Of a stretch of DNA of 64,000 nucleotides, positions 28,945-45,015 are shown in pieces (position 1 is the first letter of the stretch; each line of letters starts with the position of its first letter). Both the position numbers and the translations under genes were made by a program. The stretch lies in assembly GCA_003665825.1 (NCBI GenBank), contig QPFY01000019.1:1-64000 (forward strand). Reading direction: 5' to 3'. This DNA is from Microbotryum silenes-acaulis. Its lineage: Eukaryota; Basidiomycota; Microbotryomycetes; Microbotryales; Microbotryaceae. Under the pieces are notes generated by a model that was not told the origin of the DNA, ran no database searches, and saw nothing but the letters and a program-made list of their open reading frames with translations.

Positions 28945-31900
28945 TTAGCCTCGGAGACCCAGGTTCTCACGATGAACCTTGAACACTAAAGGCCCAAGTG
29001 CCTTGGTGAAGATATCGGCGACCATGGTTTTCGTGTCCACATAGTCGACTCGAATGGTGCCCAGCCTGACCTGGTCGCGTACGAAATGTTCGCGAATGCG
29101 AATGTGTCGGGACCGGTGGTGAAGGGTGGGGTTCTTGGCGAGAGCCAGTGCTCCTTGGTTGTCGCCGTAAAGTTGGACGGGAGCTTGGGTGTCGATGCCC
29201 AGCTCCATAAGTAGTTCTTGGAGGTGGCCAGCTTCCTTCGAGGCATGCGAGAGGGCGAGGTACTCGGCGTCTGTGGTGGAGTCGGCCACTCGGTTTTGCA
29301 CTTTGGAGGACCAGGAGATAACGGAGCCAGCCAGGTGGAAGCTGTACCCCATGGTTGACCGTGATGACGTGGTGCAGGTTCCCCAGTCCGCGTCAGAGTA
29401 ACCCGTGAATCCCGAGAACTTGCCTTGCTCGGAGCTGTAGTGCAGGCCAAGGCGTGCAGTTCCGCATAAGTACCGAAAGACGGTCTTGATGGCGGTCCAG
29501 TGTTCAGGTGTGGGACTGGCAGAGAAACGTGCGAGGTATCCAACGGCGTAGGAGATGTCTGGGCGAGTACCAGTGGCGGCGTAGAGGAGGCACCCAATGG
29601 CCTGCATGTAGCGCGTCTGAGCGATCTTTGACGGTTCCGCGAGCGAATGCTCGAGCTGGCGGTTTGGGGCTATGGGCGCGGAGGCGGGGCTGCTGTCTGA
29701 CATGCCAAATCTGCGGAGGATGCTTGTGATGTACGCCTCCTGCGACAGGATGATGGATTTGTCGGCCTGTCGTTTGATCTGGATCCCCAAGATGTATTGG
29801 GCTGGGCCAAGTCGCTTGATGCCGTATTTTTGCTCCAGGCCGTTGAGGATGCGCTCAATCTCGTCCTCCGAAGGGCTGACCATCAGCAAGTCATCGACGT
29901 AGAGGGCGATGTAGTGGTATTGGTCGCCGTCGCGTCGTACGTACACGCAGTGGTCCTTGGCTGTGGCGCGGTAGTTGAGGCTCTTCAGCGTCAAGTCAAT
30001 GTGCTCATTCCAGACTCGGCCGGCCTGCTTGAGGCCGTAGATCGATTGATGGAGTTTGAGGACTTTACCGGGCATGTCAACACCTTGTGGGACGCGCATG
30101 TAGAGGTCTTCCTTCAGCTCGCCGTGGAGGTATGCCTTGTCAACGTCGGCCTGATGGACGTGGAGGTTCTTGGCGGCGGCCAGTGCGATGAGAGCTCGGA
30201 TTGAGGTGAACTTGGCAACAGGAGCAAACGTCTCATCGTAATCGATACCTGGGCGCTGGGAGAAGCCTTGTGCAACGAGCCGGCCCTTGTGCGAAGTAAT
30301 CTTGCCAAGTTGGTCGCGTTTGGTGCGGAAGATGAACCTGGATCCAAGGACTTTGGCACCGGGGGGCAGTGAGGAGGAGTTGACCGGGGTGAAGCATTTG
30401 TACTCGGTGGCAAGGGAGTGAAACTCATCGGCTGCTGCTTGCCTCCAGATCTCCTCTTTACCTGACTTGACCGCCTGCGACCAATTTTGGGGGTCCTCGG
30501 TTGGCCCTTCGAGTTCGACGACCGATGAACCAGTAGTGGTGGCGGAAAAGGCAGCGGCGCGAGACGGGCATGACAAGAAATCGATTGGGTCGGCCGAGTC
30601 ATTGGTCACGTCCGACGCAGGAGGTGATGGCGAGAACTGAGCCCTGGATATGTCGGACGGTGTGTCAAAGCCATCGTCGGACATGTCGATCGTTGCGTCG
30701 TCACTCGTGTCGGTCTCAAGCGCGGCAAATCGATTTTCGTGCACGACAGGTTGGAGGGACGGAGGTGGTGCCGCGCGGGAGCCATGTGCAGCGTCAACAA
30801 AGGTCCAGTCGCCAGTGGTGGACGTCATGTGAGGTTTCGGTTGGTCGATCGGGGCATCTCGAGCGGGGAAGACTTTCTCATCGAATAGGACGTCGCGGCT
30901 CTGGAAGAACGAAGTTGTGGCCGGGTCGTAAAGCGTCCAGGCCTTCGATCTGTTATCGATGCCAACGAAGATGAATGGTTTGGCCTTGGGGTCGAGTTTT
31001 GCCCGCTTGTGCTGAGGGGTGGTGTGCCAGGCGCGGCATCCGAATACCCTCAGGTTTGCCGTGCTGGGAGGTTTGCCAAACCAGACAGCATCCGGGATCT
31101 TGTGGTCGATGGCGCTGTGCGGGCTGAGGTTCTTGGTGTCAACAACGTACCGGAGGGCCTCTCGCCAGAGTGTCATGGGCAGTCCCGAGTGCTGGAGCAG
31201 GGCAATTGTCCCCTCGATGATCGTGCGGTTCGTCCTTTCGGCCCGACCGTTCTGCTCCGGGGTGTACGGGATTGTGAGTTGCCTGGTAATGCCGTGGTGA
31301 GAGCAGTACTCAATGAAGGCTTTGGACGTGTATTCGCCGCCATTGTCCGTTCGTAACGTGCGGAGCTTGAGGCCCGTTGAGCGTTCAATCATGGTGTGCC
31401 AACGCTGGAAGGTGTCGAAGACTTGACTCTTGTTTCTCAGCGCGCTGACCCACGTCTTTCGGGAGAAATTGTCGATGAAGGTGACAACATATCGTTCCCC
31501 GTCGGTGGCTGGTTTGGGCAGAGTGAGGACATCGGAGTGGACCAGTTCGAGTGGTTGCGAAGCGCGAGAGTCCGACGTTGGGAAAGGTTTCCTGGTTGCT
31601 TTTGCCGCTTTGCAGGTGTCGCAGGAGAAGGCCTTGCATTCGGCCGCCGAGTACGTCCATGTTTGACCTTGTAGTTGACCCGACGAGACTGCCCTTCGCA
31701 GGTTGGGAAGGGACAGGTGGCCGAATCGTTGATGCAGAGTCAGGAGAGGGATGGCGGCGGCTGCAACCGGTGACGGTGTACAGCGGATTGGGGTGGCGTC
31801 CAGTGTCGACAATTGGTTCGCAATGAGGGATGCGACGCCTATGAGGTGACCTTGTGACCGGAGCTCGATGGTCTTGCCAAAGTGGGTGTAAATGCGCTCG

Positions 31901-32370
31901 CGGCGCAGCTGCATGACCGAGATCAGGTTGGCCGGAAGGTCGGGAACGTAGTAGACGTTGCAGAGCTTGATCGTTCGTTGTTTCGACGTTCGTATCGTGA
32001 TCGAGCCGGTTCCTTGGGCCATGAGTGATCCACCAGCGCCATCAACGGCGATGTGCGACCGAGTGTGCCAGACGTCGAAGAGAGACGCGTCCTTGACCAT
32101 GTGGTGGGAGGCGCCCGAGTCGAGTACGAGGGTGTCGTTGGGGAGGTGAAGCTCCCGGTTCGAGTTCAGACGACCTAGGAGTGCAACGACGTTCACGCTG
32201 GGCCGGACTGTCACGCTCACAGTCGGGTCCAGGTGCGACGTGTCAAGTTGCGTCATGATGCGGTAACGGCCGATTGCGTGGGCGAGGGCGGTTGCAAGGG
32301 TGTGGCACAGTGCGATGATGATGATGAAGACGATCATGATGGTCGCGAATGACGTCAGTGGAGCTGTCAT
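28945..32370 (-). CDS. pol: Family A pol polyprotein without Gag
   Basis: 1141 codons, fully open. Residues 9-30 are a strongly hydrophobic segment (IMIVFIIIIALCHTL), predicted membrane-spanning, in place of Gag. Then protease DSGAS (84-88), integrase zinc site H213, H218, C250, C253, catalytic D280 (VHSD), D342 (RTDNGGEY) and E378 (QNGRAERTN), the [11 protein letters not shown] tail, RT with [14 protein letters not shown] and [12 protein letters not shown] (near 823), RNase H with YSDADWG (near 990), [16 protein letters not shown] and YGDNQGA, ending TKALGPLVF. Copia proteins normally start with a Gag of about 300 residues and zinc knuckles; none is present and there is no room upstream. All enzyme motifs look functional. 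Confidence 0.93.
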   Translation of the reverse strand: MTAPLTSFATIMIVFIIIIALCHTLATALAHAIGRYRIMTQLDTSHLDPTVSVTVRPSVNVVALLGRLNSNRELHLPNDTLVLDSGASHHMVKDASLFDVWHTRSHIAVDGAGGSLMAQGTGSITIRTSKQRTIKLCNVYYVPDLPANLISVMQLRRERIYTHFGKTIELRSQGHLIGVASLIANQLSTLDATPIRCTPSPVAAAAIPLLTLHQRFGHLSLPNLRRAVSSGQLQGQTWTYSAAECKAFSCDTCKAAKATRKPFPTSDSRASQPLELVHSDVLTLPKPATDGERYVVTFIDNFSRKTWVSALRNKSQVFDTFQRWHTMIERSTGLKLRTLRTDNGGEYTSKAFIEYCSHHGITRQLTIPYTPEQNGRAERTNRTIIEGTIALLQHSGLPMTLWREALRYVVDTKNLSPHSAIDHKIPDAVWFGKPPSTANLRVFGCRAWHTTPQHKRAKLDPKAKPFIFVGIDNRSKAWTLYDPATTSFFQSRDVLFDEKVFPARDAPIDQPKPHMTSTTGDWTFVDAAHGSRAAPPPSLQPVVHENRFAALETDTSDDATIDMSDDGFDTPSDISRAQFSPSPPASDVTNDSADPIDFLSCPSRAAAFSATTTGSSVVELEGPTEDPQNWSQAVKSGKEEIWRQAAADEFHSLATEYKCFTPVNSSSLPPGAKVLGSRFIFRTKRDQLGKITSHKGRLVAQGFSQRPGIDYDETFAPVAKFTSIRALIALAAAKNLHVHQADVDKAYLHGELKEDLYMRVPQGVDMPGKVLKLHQSIYGLKQAGRVWNEHIDLTLKSLNYRATAKDHCVYVRRDGDQYHYIALYVDDLLMVSPSEDEIERILNGLEQKYGIKRLGPAQYILGIQIKRQADKSIILSQEAYITSILRRFGMSDSSPASAPIAPNRQLEHSLAEPSKIAQTRYMQAIGCLLYAATGTRPDISYAVGYLARFSASPTPEHWTAIKTVFRYLCGTARLGLHYSSEQGKFSGFTGYSDADWGTCTTSSRSTMGYSFHLAGSVISWSSKVQNRVADSTTDAEYLALSHASKEAGHLQELLMELGIDTQAPVQLYGDNQGALALAKNPTLHHRSRHIRIREHFVRDQVRLGTIRVDYVDTKTMVADIFTKALGPLVFKVHRENLGLRG

Positions 32371-32386
32371 TGTTGGAGCAGCTTTA

Positions 32387-32402
32387 GCTCGGGCTCATAA
32401 CC
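32387..32402 (-). other. Primer binding site of family A (half initiator-Met tRNA type)
   Basis: GGTTATGAGCCCGAGC directly after the LTR. Its complement contains GGGCUCAUAACC, the anticodon stem-loop of eukaryotic initiator Met tRNA, as in Drosophila copia, which is primed by a 5' half tRNA. The ATG inside the site opens a four-codon frame (MSPS, stop) ahead of pol. Confidence 0.8.
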
Positions 32403-32630
32403 TGTTAAACCGTATGTCTCGAGAGGGGACTGGATCGGCAACCAGTAAGTACACGAGACAGAGTACGGGTTGTAAGGGAGTAGTTTGGAGCGTTAGGGGA
32501 AAGACTAAAGAGGCGCGCAGTGCGAGTGTGCGAAATATCTCTAAGTCCAAAGAGAGGTCCAAGCGGCGCGGCTAGCTAGGCGCGGCGCGGATTGGAGATT
32601 GATCTAAGCAAGAGTGTATGGAATTCAACA
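32403..32630 (-). repeat. Family A 5' LTR (mirror of 25050-25277)
   Basis: 228 bp, without the 80-bp insert. Right flank CACAC is the mirror of GTGTG at 25045-25049. Confidence 0.9.
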
Positions 32631-32889
32631 CACACTTCACGCTTGTCGCTTGACATCGCCTCGTGCCAGGTCTGTGGGTCGCTCGTGATGGACTTGACTG
32701 GCTGAATGGCCTCCGCGTCAGAGGTGTCGTCGTCGGTTGCAATGAACGCGCGGTGATGTTGGGTGAGGAAATCGATTTCGTCCGGCAATTCGTCGCGAGA
32801 ATGGCGCCCAAGGAGGTCGAGTTCGTCGGGCGACTCCTCAGCCGATGCGGGCTCGCGGTACGTGCTGAAGTCTGGGCGGTGCAAGTCCA
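32631..32889 (-). pseudogene. pol: Family C linker fragment (mirror of 24791-25049)
   Basis: Same 86-codon acidic linker remnant as in the left arm, opposite strand, between the A LTR and a D1 LTR. Confidence 0.85.
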
Positions 32890-33590
32890 TGTTGAATTTC
32901 ATTCTACTACAAGCGTTCAAACACTTCAACTTTGGGCCGCCGTTTGTCAGGACCGCCCAGTTTTCACCTCGGCGCCTTCGCCTTCGCCTTCACAGCCAAG
33001 CCGCCCCCTTTGTTCGCCGCCTCCGCGCCAGCCTGTTCAACTCACGCTCGCCTGCCGCCGCCTCCACATCGGAACTTAGTCGGTCTACTTCTCCTGTCTT
33101 GCCAAGCCGTTGCCTCCGCCTAGCCACCGCCAGCTTGCCGCCACCATCCTCATGTCTCATTGGCCATCCAGTGTATCGCCCATGCATGACGCCCGTCGTT
33201 CGCAACCTGGATCTTGTCGCTACAGATTGCCCAGCTCACCAACACTCGACCAAGGTAGATAAGTTTCCCTTCGTGTACGTCGTCCAACACGACACCCCTC
33301 AGAGCCTTGATGGTCCGCTTGGAGTTCGGTCTTGTAGCTTCGCATTGTGCTAGTCCAGTTTGTCTTAGCGCGGCCCCTTGCTAGAACCTCACCCGACTCG
33401 CGCGCCCCTGTGCCTTTCTTCCTCTTCTCTACCGCTTCCCAACATTAGCCAGACAGCTAATCTTCGGTAGAGAACAGATCGTCCAGCCGCACCGCGTCCG
33501 TCTCATCAGACCGCGCCAGTGCCGCCTCACGACTTCTCCTGTCGACCATCCGTCGCATCCTTGCCACGTCGACACTCCACTAGTAGCCCT
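32890..33590 (+). repeat. Family D1-type LTR, truncated, right arm
   Basis: Mirror of 24090-24790, TGTTGAATTTCATTC onward, cut at its end by the C LTR. No GGTTAGTTGCAATC insert. Confidence 0.85.
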
Positions 33591-33903
33591 TGTGAAGAGT
33601 CCACTCTCAGCTCGACAGGGGCGCCTCGGTCGTTGCGCGCGCCCGCTAGCCCGCCCCCTGCGGAGGGGACTTAGACGCGCGCGACTGCCTCAGCGCGCCG
33701 GCGCCGGCGGATTCTGGCGCGCGACCACTAGCCCGCCCCCCTGCGGTGGCGACTTAGACGCGCGCGACTGCCTTAGCGCGCCAGCGATTTCACCCGCGCC
33801 TGGGCCTATCCCAGCGCGGGCCCCCTTTCTGTTTCTTAGCTTCCTTCTCATCACTTCTGTTCGACTTTCAACCTCTCCTGACAGTAGTGGTGATCGTCTC
33901 ATA
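33591..33903 (+). repeat. Family C 5' LTR, right arm
   Basis: TGTGAAGAGTCC to GATCGTCTCATA, mirror of 23777-24089. Followed by primer site GGTTATAAGCCCACGAGC at 33904-33921. Confidence 0.9.
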
Positions 33904-33911
33904 GGTTATAA

Positions 33912-37667
<3,756 letters not shown>

Positions 37668-37678
37668 GGTTATGAGCC
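37668..37678 (+). other. D1 primer binding site containing the Gag start codon
   Basis: GGTTATGAGCC directly after the LTR, the same first 11 bases as family A. The ATG within it (37672-37674) is the first codon of the Gag frame. Confidence 0.75.
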
Positions 37679-38841
37679 TACTTCGACCCGAACTGCCCAG
37701 ATTCCCCCCAGCACCCACGAACCCTGCCGACGACACAGCCTCGGCCGCACCTGCCCACACCGAACCACCCGTACCCGACGAAGCCGACGGCACAATGTCC
37801 AGCCACGTTGACCCCACCCTGGCCGCCAGCATTGACGAGCGCATCCACATGGAAGTCCAACGTCGCCTCCGAGAATTCACCATGTCCCCTAGCCCGGCCC
37901 CAGATCGCAGACCCCACCACAACATCGACATCCCCCGCCACCTTTCAAGCTGGCCGGCCGACGCTCTCCTTTCTGGTGTTGAAACCTTCCGCGTTTGGAA
38001 CCGCACGTTACAAGACCGCGTAGGTACTACGATCTACGCCTACATCACCACTGGACACCTACCCGACCGTGCCGACGACATCGACCGTGAGAATGTCGAA
38101 ATCTTTGCCGTCCGCCAAGTCTCCGATGGCGTCGCAAGTAACGTCCGCAAGTCCCTGCTCACCGTCGCCTCGACGCAACAACGCGCCCAGGCCTACTACG
38201 AACATCTTGACCACGAGTACAACCCTACGTCGGCACAGTCTACCCTTCGTATGCTTCACTCATTCTTCAACATCACCCGTGCCCCCATCGAAGAAAAGGG
38301 CTTCGTCGAATGGATGACCGACTTCCTCGACCACTCAAACTGTCTCGAGTCCGCCAATATTACAATCACCGACGTCATCACCGCCCGAGCACTTACCCTC
38401 ATCCCCGACGAACTAGATGCGTTCCGACAATACATGGAACTGCACAACACGGACAAACTTCCAACACCGGCAAACCTGATGGCCCTCGCACACAAGCAGG
38501 TCAAAAACCATCACGACACTCGAAACGCCGGCTCGAACGTCACCGCATTCGCAGCAACCTCCTCGAACACTCCGTCATCGAACAAACCTAACACTTCATC
38601 CCGATCGTCGCAACTACCACCGGCCCGATACATGTGCCCTGCCTGTAAGATCAGCGTGCACCGCGTCCGTGACTGCCCCGACGACGAAGCACGACAACGT
38701 TACATCGATCGCCGCAACCGACAACCACAACAACCTGTGGATCAGAATACAGACACCCCAGAGGACGCACCCGTTGTAGCATCCATCTCAAGGTTCCAAG
38801 ATTTACCAGACCCCTCAACGCGCCTCGGCCAGAATTGGTAA
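37672..38841 (+). CDS. gag: Gag protein of gag-only element D1, unit 1
   Basis: 389 codons, the only gene of the element. Proline- and acid-rich N-terminus (1-60), a helical capsid region (about 95-280: FRVWNRTLQDRVGT, YAYITTGHLPD, FVEWMTDFLDHSN, ITDVITARALTLIP) that aligns with the Gag of families B and C, and one CCHC zinc knuckle C322-C325-H330-C335 (CPACKISVHRVRDC), then a short tail ending GQNW. The start codon lies inside the primer site, so there is no separate leader. No protease, integrase, RT or RNase H follows: 100 bases after the stop come the purine tract and the next LTR. Likely role: forms the particle; enzymes must come from elsewhere, best candidate family A. Confidence 0.93.
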   Translation: MSLLRPELPRFPPAPTNPADDTASAAPAHTEPPVPDEADGTMSSHVDPTLAASIDERIHMEVQRRLREFTMSPSPAPDRRPHHNIDIPRHLSSWPADALLSGVETFRVWNRTLQDRVGTTIYAYITTGHLPDRADDIDRENVEIFAVRQVSDGVASNVRKSLLTVASTQQRAQAYYEHLDHEYNPTSAQSTLRMLHSFFNITRAPIEEKGFVEWMTDFLDHSNCLESANITITDVITARALTLIPDELDAFRQYMELHNTDKLPTPANLMALAHKQVKNHHDTRNAGSNVTAFAATSSNTPSSNKPNTSSRSSQLPPARYMCPACKISVHRVRDCPDDEARQRYIDRRNRQPQQPVDQNTDTPEDAPVVASISRFQDLPDPSTRLGQNW

Positions 38842-38940
38842 AGTTACCCCTCCGCCCCGCGCCCAGGTCCCCCTACACCGGTCACTACCTCGTCGATTAC
38901 ACTACTTGCCTCAACCTCCCTTCGTGCTCTTATGGAAGCG

Positions 38941-38956
38941 TTCGAACGAGGGGGGG
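38941..38956 (+). other. D1 polypurine tract
   Basis: TTCGAACGAGGGGGGG directly before the LTR. Family A has TTCGAGCGAGGGGGGG at the same place (for example 51032-51047), 15 of 16 identical. Confidence 0.8.
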
Positions 38957-39841
38957 TGTTGAATTTCATTCTACTACAAGCGTTCGAACACTTCAACTTT
39001 GGGCCGCCGTTTGTCAGGACCGCCCAGTTTTCGGCGCCTCTTTCGCCGCCGCGCGCCTTCGCCTCGGCGCCTTTGCCCTCGCTGCCAAGCCGCCCCCCAG
39101 TCTTTCGCCTCGGCGCCTTCGCCTTCACAGCCAAGCCGCCCCCCTTTTGTTCGCCGCTCCCGCGCCAGCCTGTTCAACTCACGCTCGCGCGCCGCCGCCT
39201 CCACATCGGAACTTAGTCGGTCTACTTCTCCTGTCTTGCCAAGCCGTTGCCTCCGCCTAGCCACCGCCAGCTTGCCGCCACCGTCCTCATGTCTCATCGG
39301 CCATCCAGTGTATCGCCCATGCATGACGCCCGTTGTTCGCAACCTGGATCTTGTTGCTACGGATTGCCCAGCTCACCAACACTCGACCAAGGTAGATAAG
39401 TTTCCCTTCGTGTACATCGTCCAACACGACACCCCTCAGAGCCTTGATGGTCCGCTTGGAGTTCGGTCTTGTAGCTTCGCATTGTGCTAGCCCAGTTTGT
39501 CTTAGCGCGGCCCCTTGCTAGAACCTCACCCGACTCGCGCGCCCCTGTGCCTTTCTTCCTCTTCTCTACCGCTTCCCAACATTAGCCAGACAGCTAATCT
39601 TCGGTAGAGAACAGGTTAGTTGCAATCATCACACCGCTTCCCAACATTAGCCAGACAGCTAATCTTCGGTAGAGAACAGATCGTCCAGCCGCACCGCGTC
39701 CGTCTCATCAGACCGCGCCAGTGCCGCCTCACGACTTCTCCTGTCGACCGTCCGTCGCATCCTTGCCACGTCGACGCTCCACTAGTAGCCCTAGCGGTCG
39801 CTACGCCAAATTCCGATAAGCCCTACAGTCCACATTCAACA
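38957..39841 (+). repeat. D1 LTR 2 of array (shared)
   Basis: 885 bp, serves as 3' LTR of unit 1 and 5' LTR of unit 2. Insert GGTTAGTTGCAATC at 39614-39627. Confidence 0.93.
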
Positions 39842-39845
39842 GGTT

Positions 39846-41015
39846 ATGAGCCTACTTCGACCCGAACTGCCCAGATTCCCCCCAGCACCCACGAACCCTG
39901 CCGACGACACAGCCTCGGCCGCACCTGCCCACACCGAACCACCCGTACCCGACGAAGCCGACGGCACAATGTCCAGCCACGTTGACCCCACCCTGGCCGC
40001 CAGCATTGACGAGCGCATCCACATGGAAGTCCAACGTCGCCTCCGAGAATTCACCATGTCCCCTAGCCCGGCCCCAGATCGCAGACCCCACCACAACATC
40101 GACATCCCCCGCCACCTTTCAAGCTGGCCGGCCGACGCTCTCCTTTCTGGTGTTGAAACCTTCCGCGTTTGGAACCGCACGTTACAAGACCGCGTAGGTA
40201 CTACGATCTACGCCTACATCACCACTGGACACCTACCCGACCGTGCCGACGACATCGACCGTGAGAATGTCGAAATCTTTGCCGTCCGCCAAGTCTCCGA
40301 TGGCGTCGCAAGTAACGTCCGCAAGTCCCTGCTCACCGTCGCCTCGACGCAACAACGCGCCCAGGCCTACTACGAACATCTTGACCACGAGTACAACCCT
40401 ACGTCGGCACAGTCTACCCTTCGTATGCTTCACTCATTCTTCAACATCACCCGTGCCCCCATCGAAGAAAAGGGCTTCGTCGAATGGATGACCGACTTCC
40501 TCGACCACTCAAACTGTCTCGAGTCCGCCAATATTACAATCACCGACGTCATCACCGCCCGAGCACTTACCCTCATCCCCGACGAACTAGATGCGTTCCG
40601 ACAATACATGGAACTGCACAACACGGACAAACTTCCAACACCGGCAAACCTGATGGCCCTCGCACACAAGCAGGTCAAAAACCATCACGACACTCGAAAC
40701 GCCGGCTCGAACGTCACCGCATTCGCAGCAACCTCCTTGAACACTCCGTCATCGAACAAACCTAACACTTCATCCCGATCGTCGCAACTACCACCGGCCC
40801 GATACATGTGCCCTGCCTGTAAGATCAGCGTGCACCGCGTCCGTGACTGCCCCGACGACGAAGCACGACAACGTTACATCGATCGCCGCAACCGACAACC
40901 ACAACAACCTGTGGATCAGAATACAGACACCCCAGAGGACGCACCCGTTGTAGCATCCATCTCAAGGTTCCAAGATTTACCAGACCCCTCAACGCGCCTC
41001 GGCCAGAATTGGTAA
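39846..41015 (+). CDS. gag: Gag protein of gag-only element D1, unit 2
   Basis: 389 codons, same as unit 1 except Leu for Ser at residue 298 (TTG at 40737-40739 against TCG). Start codon again inside the primer site (39842-39852). The zinc knuckle and capsid motifs are unchanged. The frame is intact. Confidence 0.93.
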   Translation: MSLLRPELPRFPPAPTNPADDTASAAPAHTEPPVPDEADGTMSSHVDPTLAASIDERIHMEVQRRLREFTMSPSPAPDRRPHHNIDIPRHLSSWPADALLSGVETFRVWNRTLQDRVGTTIYAYITTGHLPDRADDIDRENVEIFAVRQVSDGVASNVRKSLLTVASTQQRAQAYYEHLDHEYNPTSAQSTLRMLHSFFNITRAPIEEKGFVEWMTDFLDHSNCLESANITITDVITARALTLIPDELDAFRQYMELHNTDKLPTPANLMALAHKQVKNHHDTRNAGSNVTAFAATSLNTPSSNKPNTSSRSSQLPPARYMCPACKISVHRVRDCPDDEARQRYIDRRNRQPQQPVDQNTDTPEDAPVVASISRFQDLPDPSTRLGQNW

Positions 41016-41130
41016 AGTTACCCCTCCGCCCCGCGCCCAGGTCCCCCTACACCGGTCACTACCTCGTCGATTACACTACTTGCCTCAACCTCCCTTCGTG
41101 CTCTTATGGAAGCGTTCGAACGAGGGGGGG

Positions 41131-42015
41131 TGTTGAATTTCATTCTACTACAAGCGTTCGAACACTTCAACTTTGGGCCGCCGTTTGTCAGGACCGCCCA
41201 GTTTTCGGCGCCTCTTTCGCCGCCGCGCGCCTTCGCCTCGGCGCCTTTGCCCTCGCTGCCAAGCCGCCCCCCAGTCTTTCGCCTCGGCGCCTTCGCCTTC
41301 ACAGCCAAGCCGCCCCCCTTTTGTTCGCCGCTCCCGCGCCAGCCTGTTCAACTCACGCTCGCGCGCCGCCGCCTCCACATCGGAACTTAGTCGGTCTACT
41401 TCTCCTGTCTTGCCAAGCCGTTGCCTCCGCCTAGCCACCGCCAGCTTGCCGCCACCGTCCTCATGTCTCATCGGCCATCCAGTGTATCGCCCATGCATGA
41501 CGCCCGTTGTTCGCAACCTGGATCTTGTTGCTACGGATTGCCCAGCTCACCAACACTCGACCAAGGTAGATAAGTTTCCCTTCGTGTACATCGTCCAACA
41601 CGACACCCCTCAGAGCCTTGATGGTCCGCTTGGAGTTCGGTCTTGTAGCTTCGCATTGTGCTAGCCCAGTTTGTCTTAGCGCGGCCCCTTGCTAGAACCT
41701 CACCCGACTCGCGCGCCCCTGTGCCTTTCTTCCTCTTCTCTACCGCTTCCCAACATTAGCCAGACAGCTAATCTTCGGTAGAGAACAGGTTAGTTGCAAT
41801 CATCACACCGCTTCCCAACATTAGCCAGACAGCTAATCTTCGGTAGAGAACAGATCGTCCAGCCGCACCGCGTCCGTCTCATCAGACCGCGCCAGTGCCG
41901 CCTCACGACTTCTCCTGTCGACCGTCCGTCGCATCCTTGCCACGTCGACGCTCCACTAGTAGCCCTAGCGGTCGCTACGCCAAATTCCGATAAGCCCTAC
42001 AGTCCACATTCAACA
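41131..42015 (+). repeat. D1 LTR 3 of array
   Basis: 885 bp, preceded by the purine tract GAGGGGGGG and followed by target duplication TGGAC. Insert GGTTAGTTGCAATC at 41788-41801. Confidence 0.93.
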
Positions 42016-44429
<2,414 letters not shown>

Positions 44430-45015
44430 CCCCCCCCCCACGCGAACGCGAGGTAGACTTGAGCCGTGGGTGCCGCGTCCGGAGGCCTAGAGCATAGCAA
44501 TGTATACCAAAAATCTTGGGACCCAGCGCTTTGGTGAATAGGTCCGCAACCATGTTCGCTGTGCCAACGTGTGAGAGGGAGATATCGCCTCGGTTGACCA
44601 TGTCGCGGACAAAATGCTCGCGGAGGCGTATGTGTCGAGTGCCGGAGGTGCGAACGGGGTCGTGAGCGACGGCGGCCGCGGCCTCGTTGTCGGTGAAGAT
44701 GTGAGCTGCATCGATCGGGCGAACGTGGAGCTCGGAGAGGAGTTGCGTAAGGTAAATCGCTTCCTTACCAGCGTGCGACAAGGCGAGGTATTCGGCATCA
44801 GTGGTGGAATCCGCCACCCGAGTCTGACGCTTCGATGACCAAGAGACGGCGGAACCAGCCAAGTAAAAGACAAAGCCCATTGTGGAGATGGACGTGTCGA
44901 CGCAGGCACCCCAGTTCGCATCGGAATAACCAACCACACCCGTAACTTTGGCTGGACCGCGGGCGTAGAGTAGCTCATCGCGGTACGTGGCGCGAAGGTA
45001 GCGAAGGACGTGTTT
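44430..45015 (-). pseudogene. pol: Family B RNase H and 3' end, right arm
   Basis: Mirror of 12670-13255 ([37 protein letters not shown]). The frame closes at the ten-G tract. Continues the gene at 45833-48100, interrupted by a D2 solo LTR. Confidence 0.9.

Larger units (their letters stand above)
28615..32630 (-). mobile_element. Family A element, full length, mosaic (palindrome centre and right arm)
   Basis: 4016 bp with 3' LTR 28615-28922, open pol gene 28945-32370, primer site 32387-32402 and 5' LTR 32403-32630. The two LTRs differ: the 3' one has an 80-bp insert, the 5' one does not. The 3' part (to about 29560) matches the inverted copy at 57678-60516 while the rest mirrors the A copy at 25050, so it is a recombinant. 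Left flank GTCAG. Confidence 0.92.

Noticed and set aside
28010..29670. Palindrome as a pure long-read fold-back artefact
   Set aside because: Arms have different later insertions with target duplications and some base differences, and the centre contains an asymmetric segment; a read artefact would be symmetric. Still, only spanning reads can settle it.
28945..32370. The hydrophobic N-terminus of family A pol as an envelope or signal peptide
   Set aside because: There is no envelope-like protein, no glycosylation-rich ectodomain and protease follows directly; a membrane anchor is the most that can be said.
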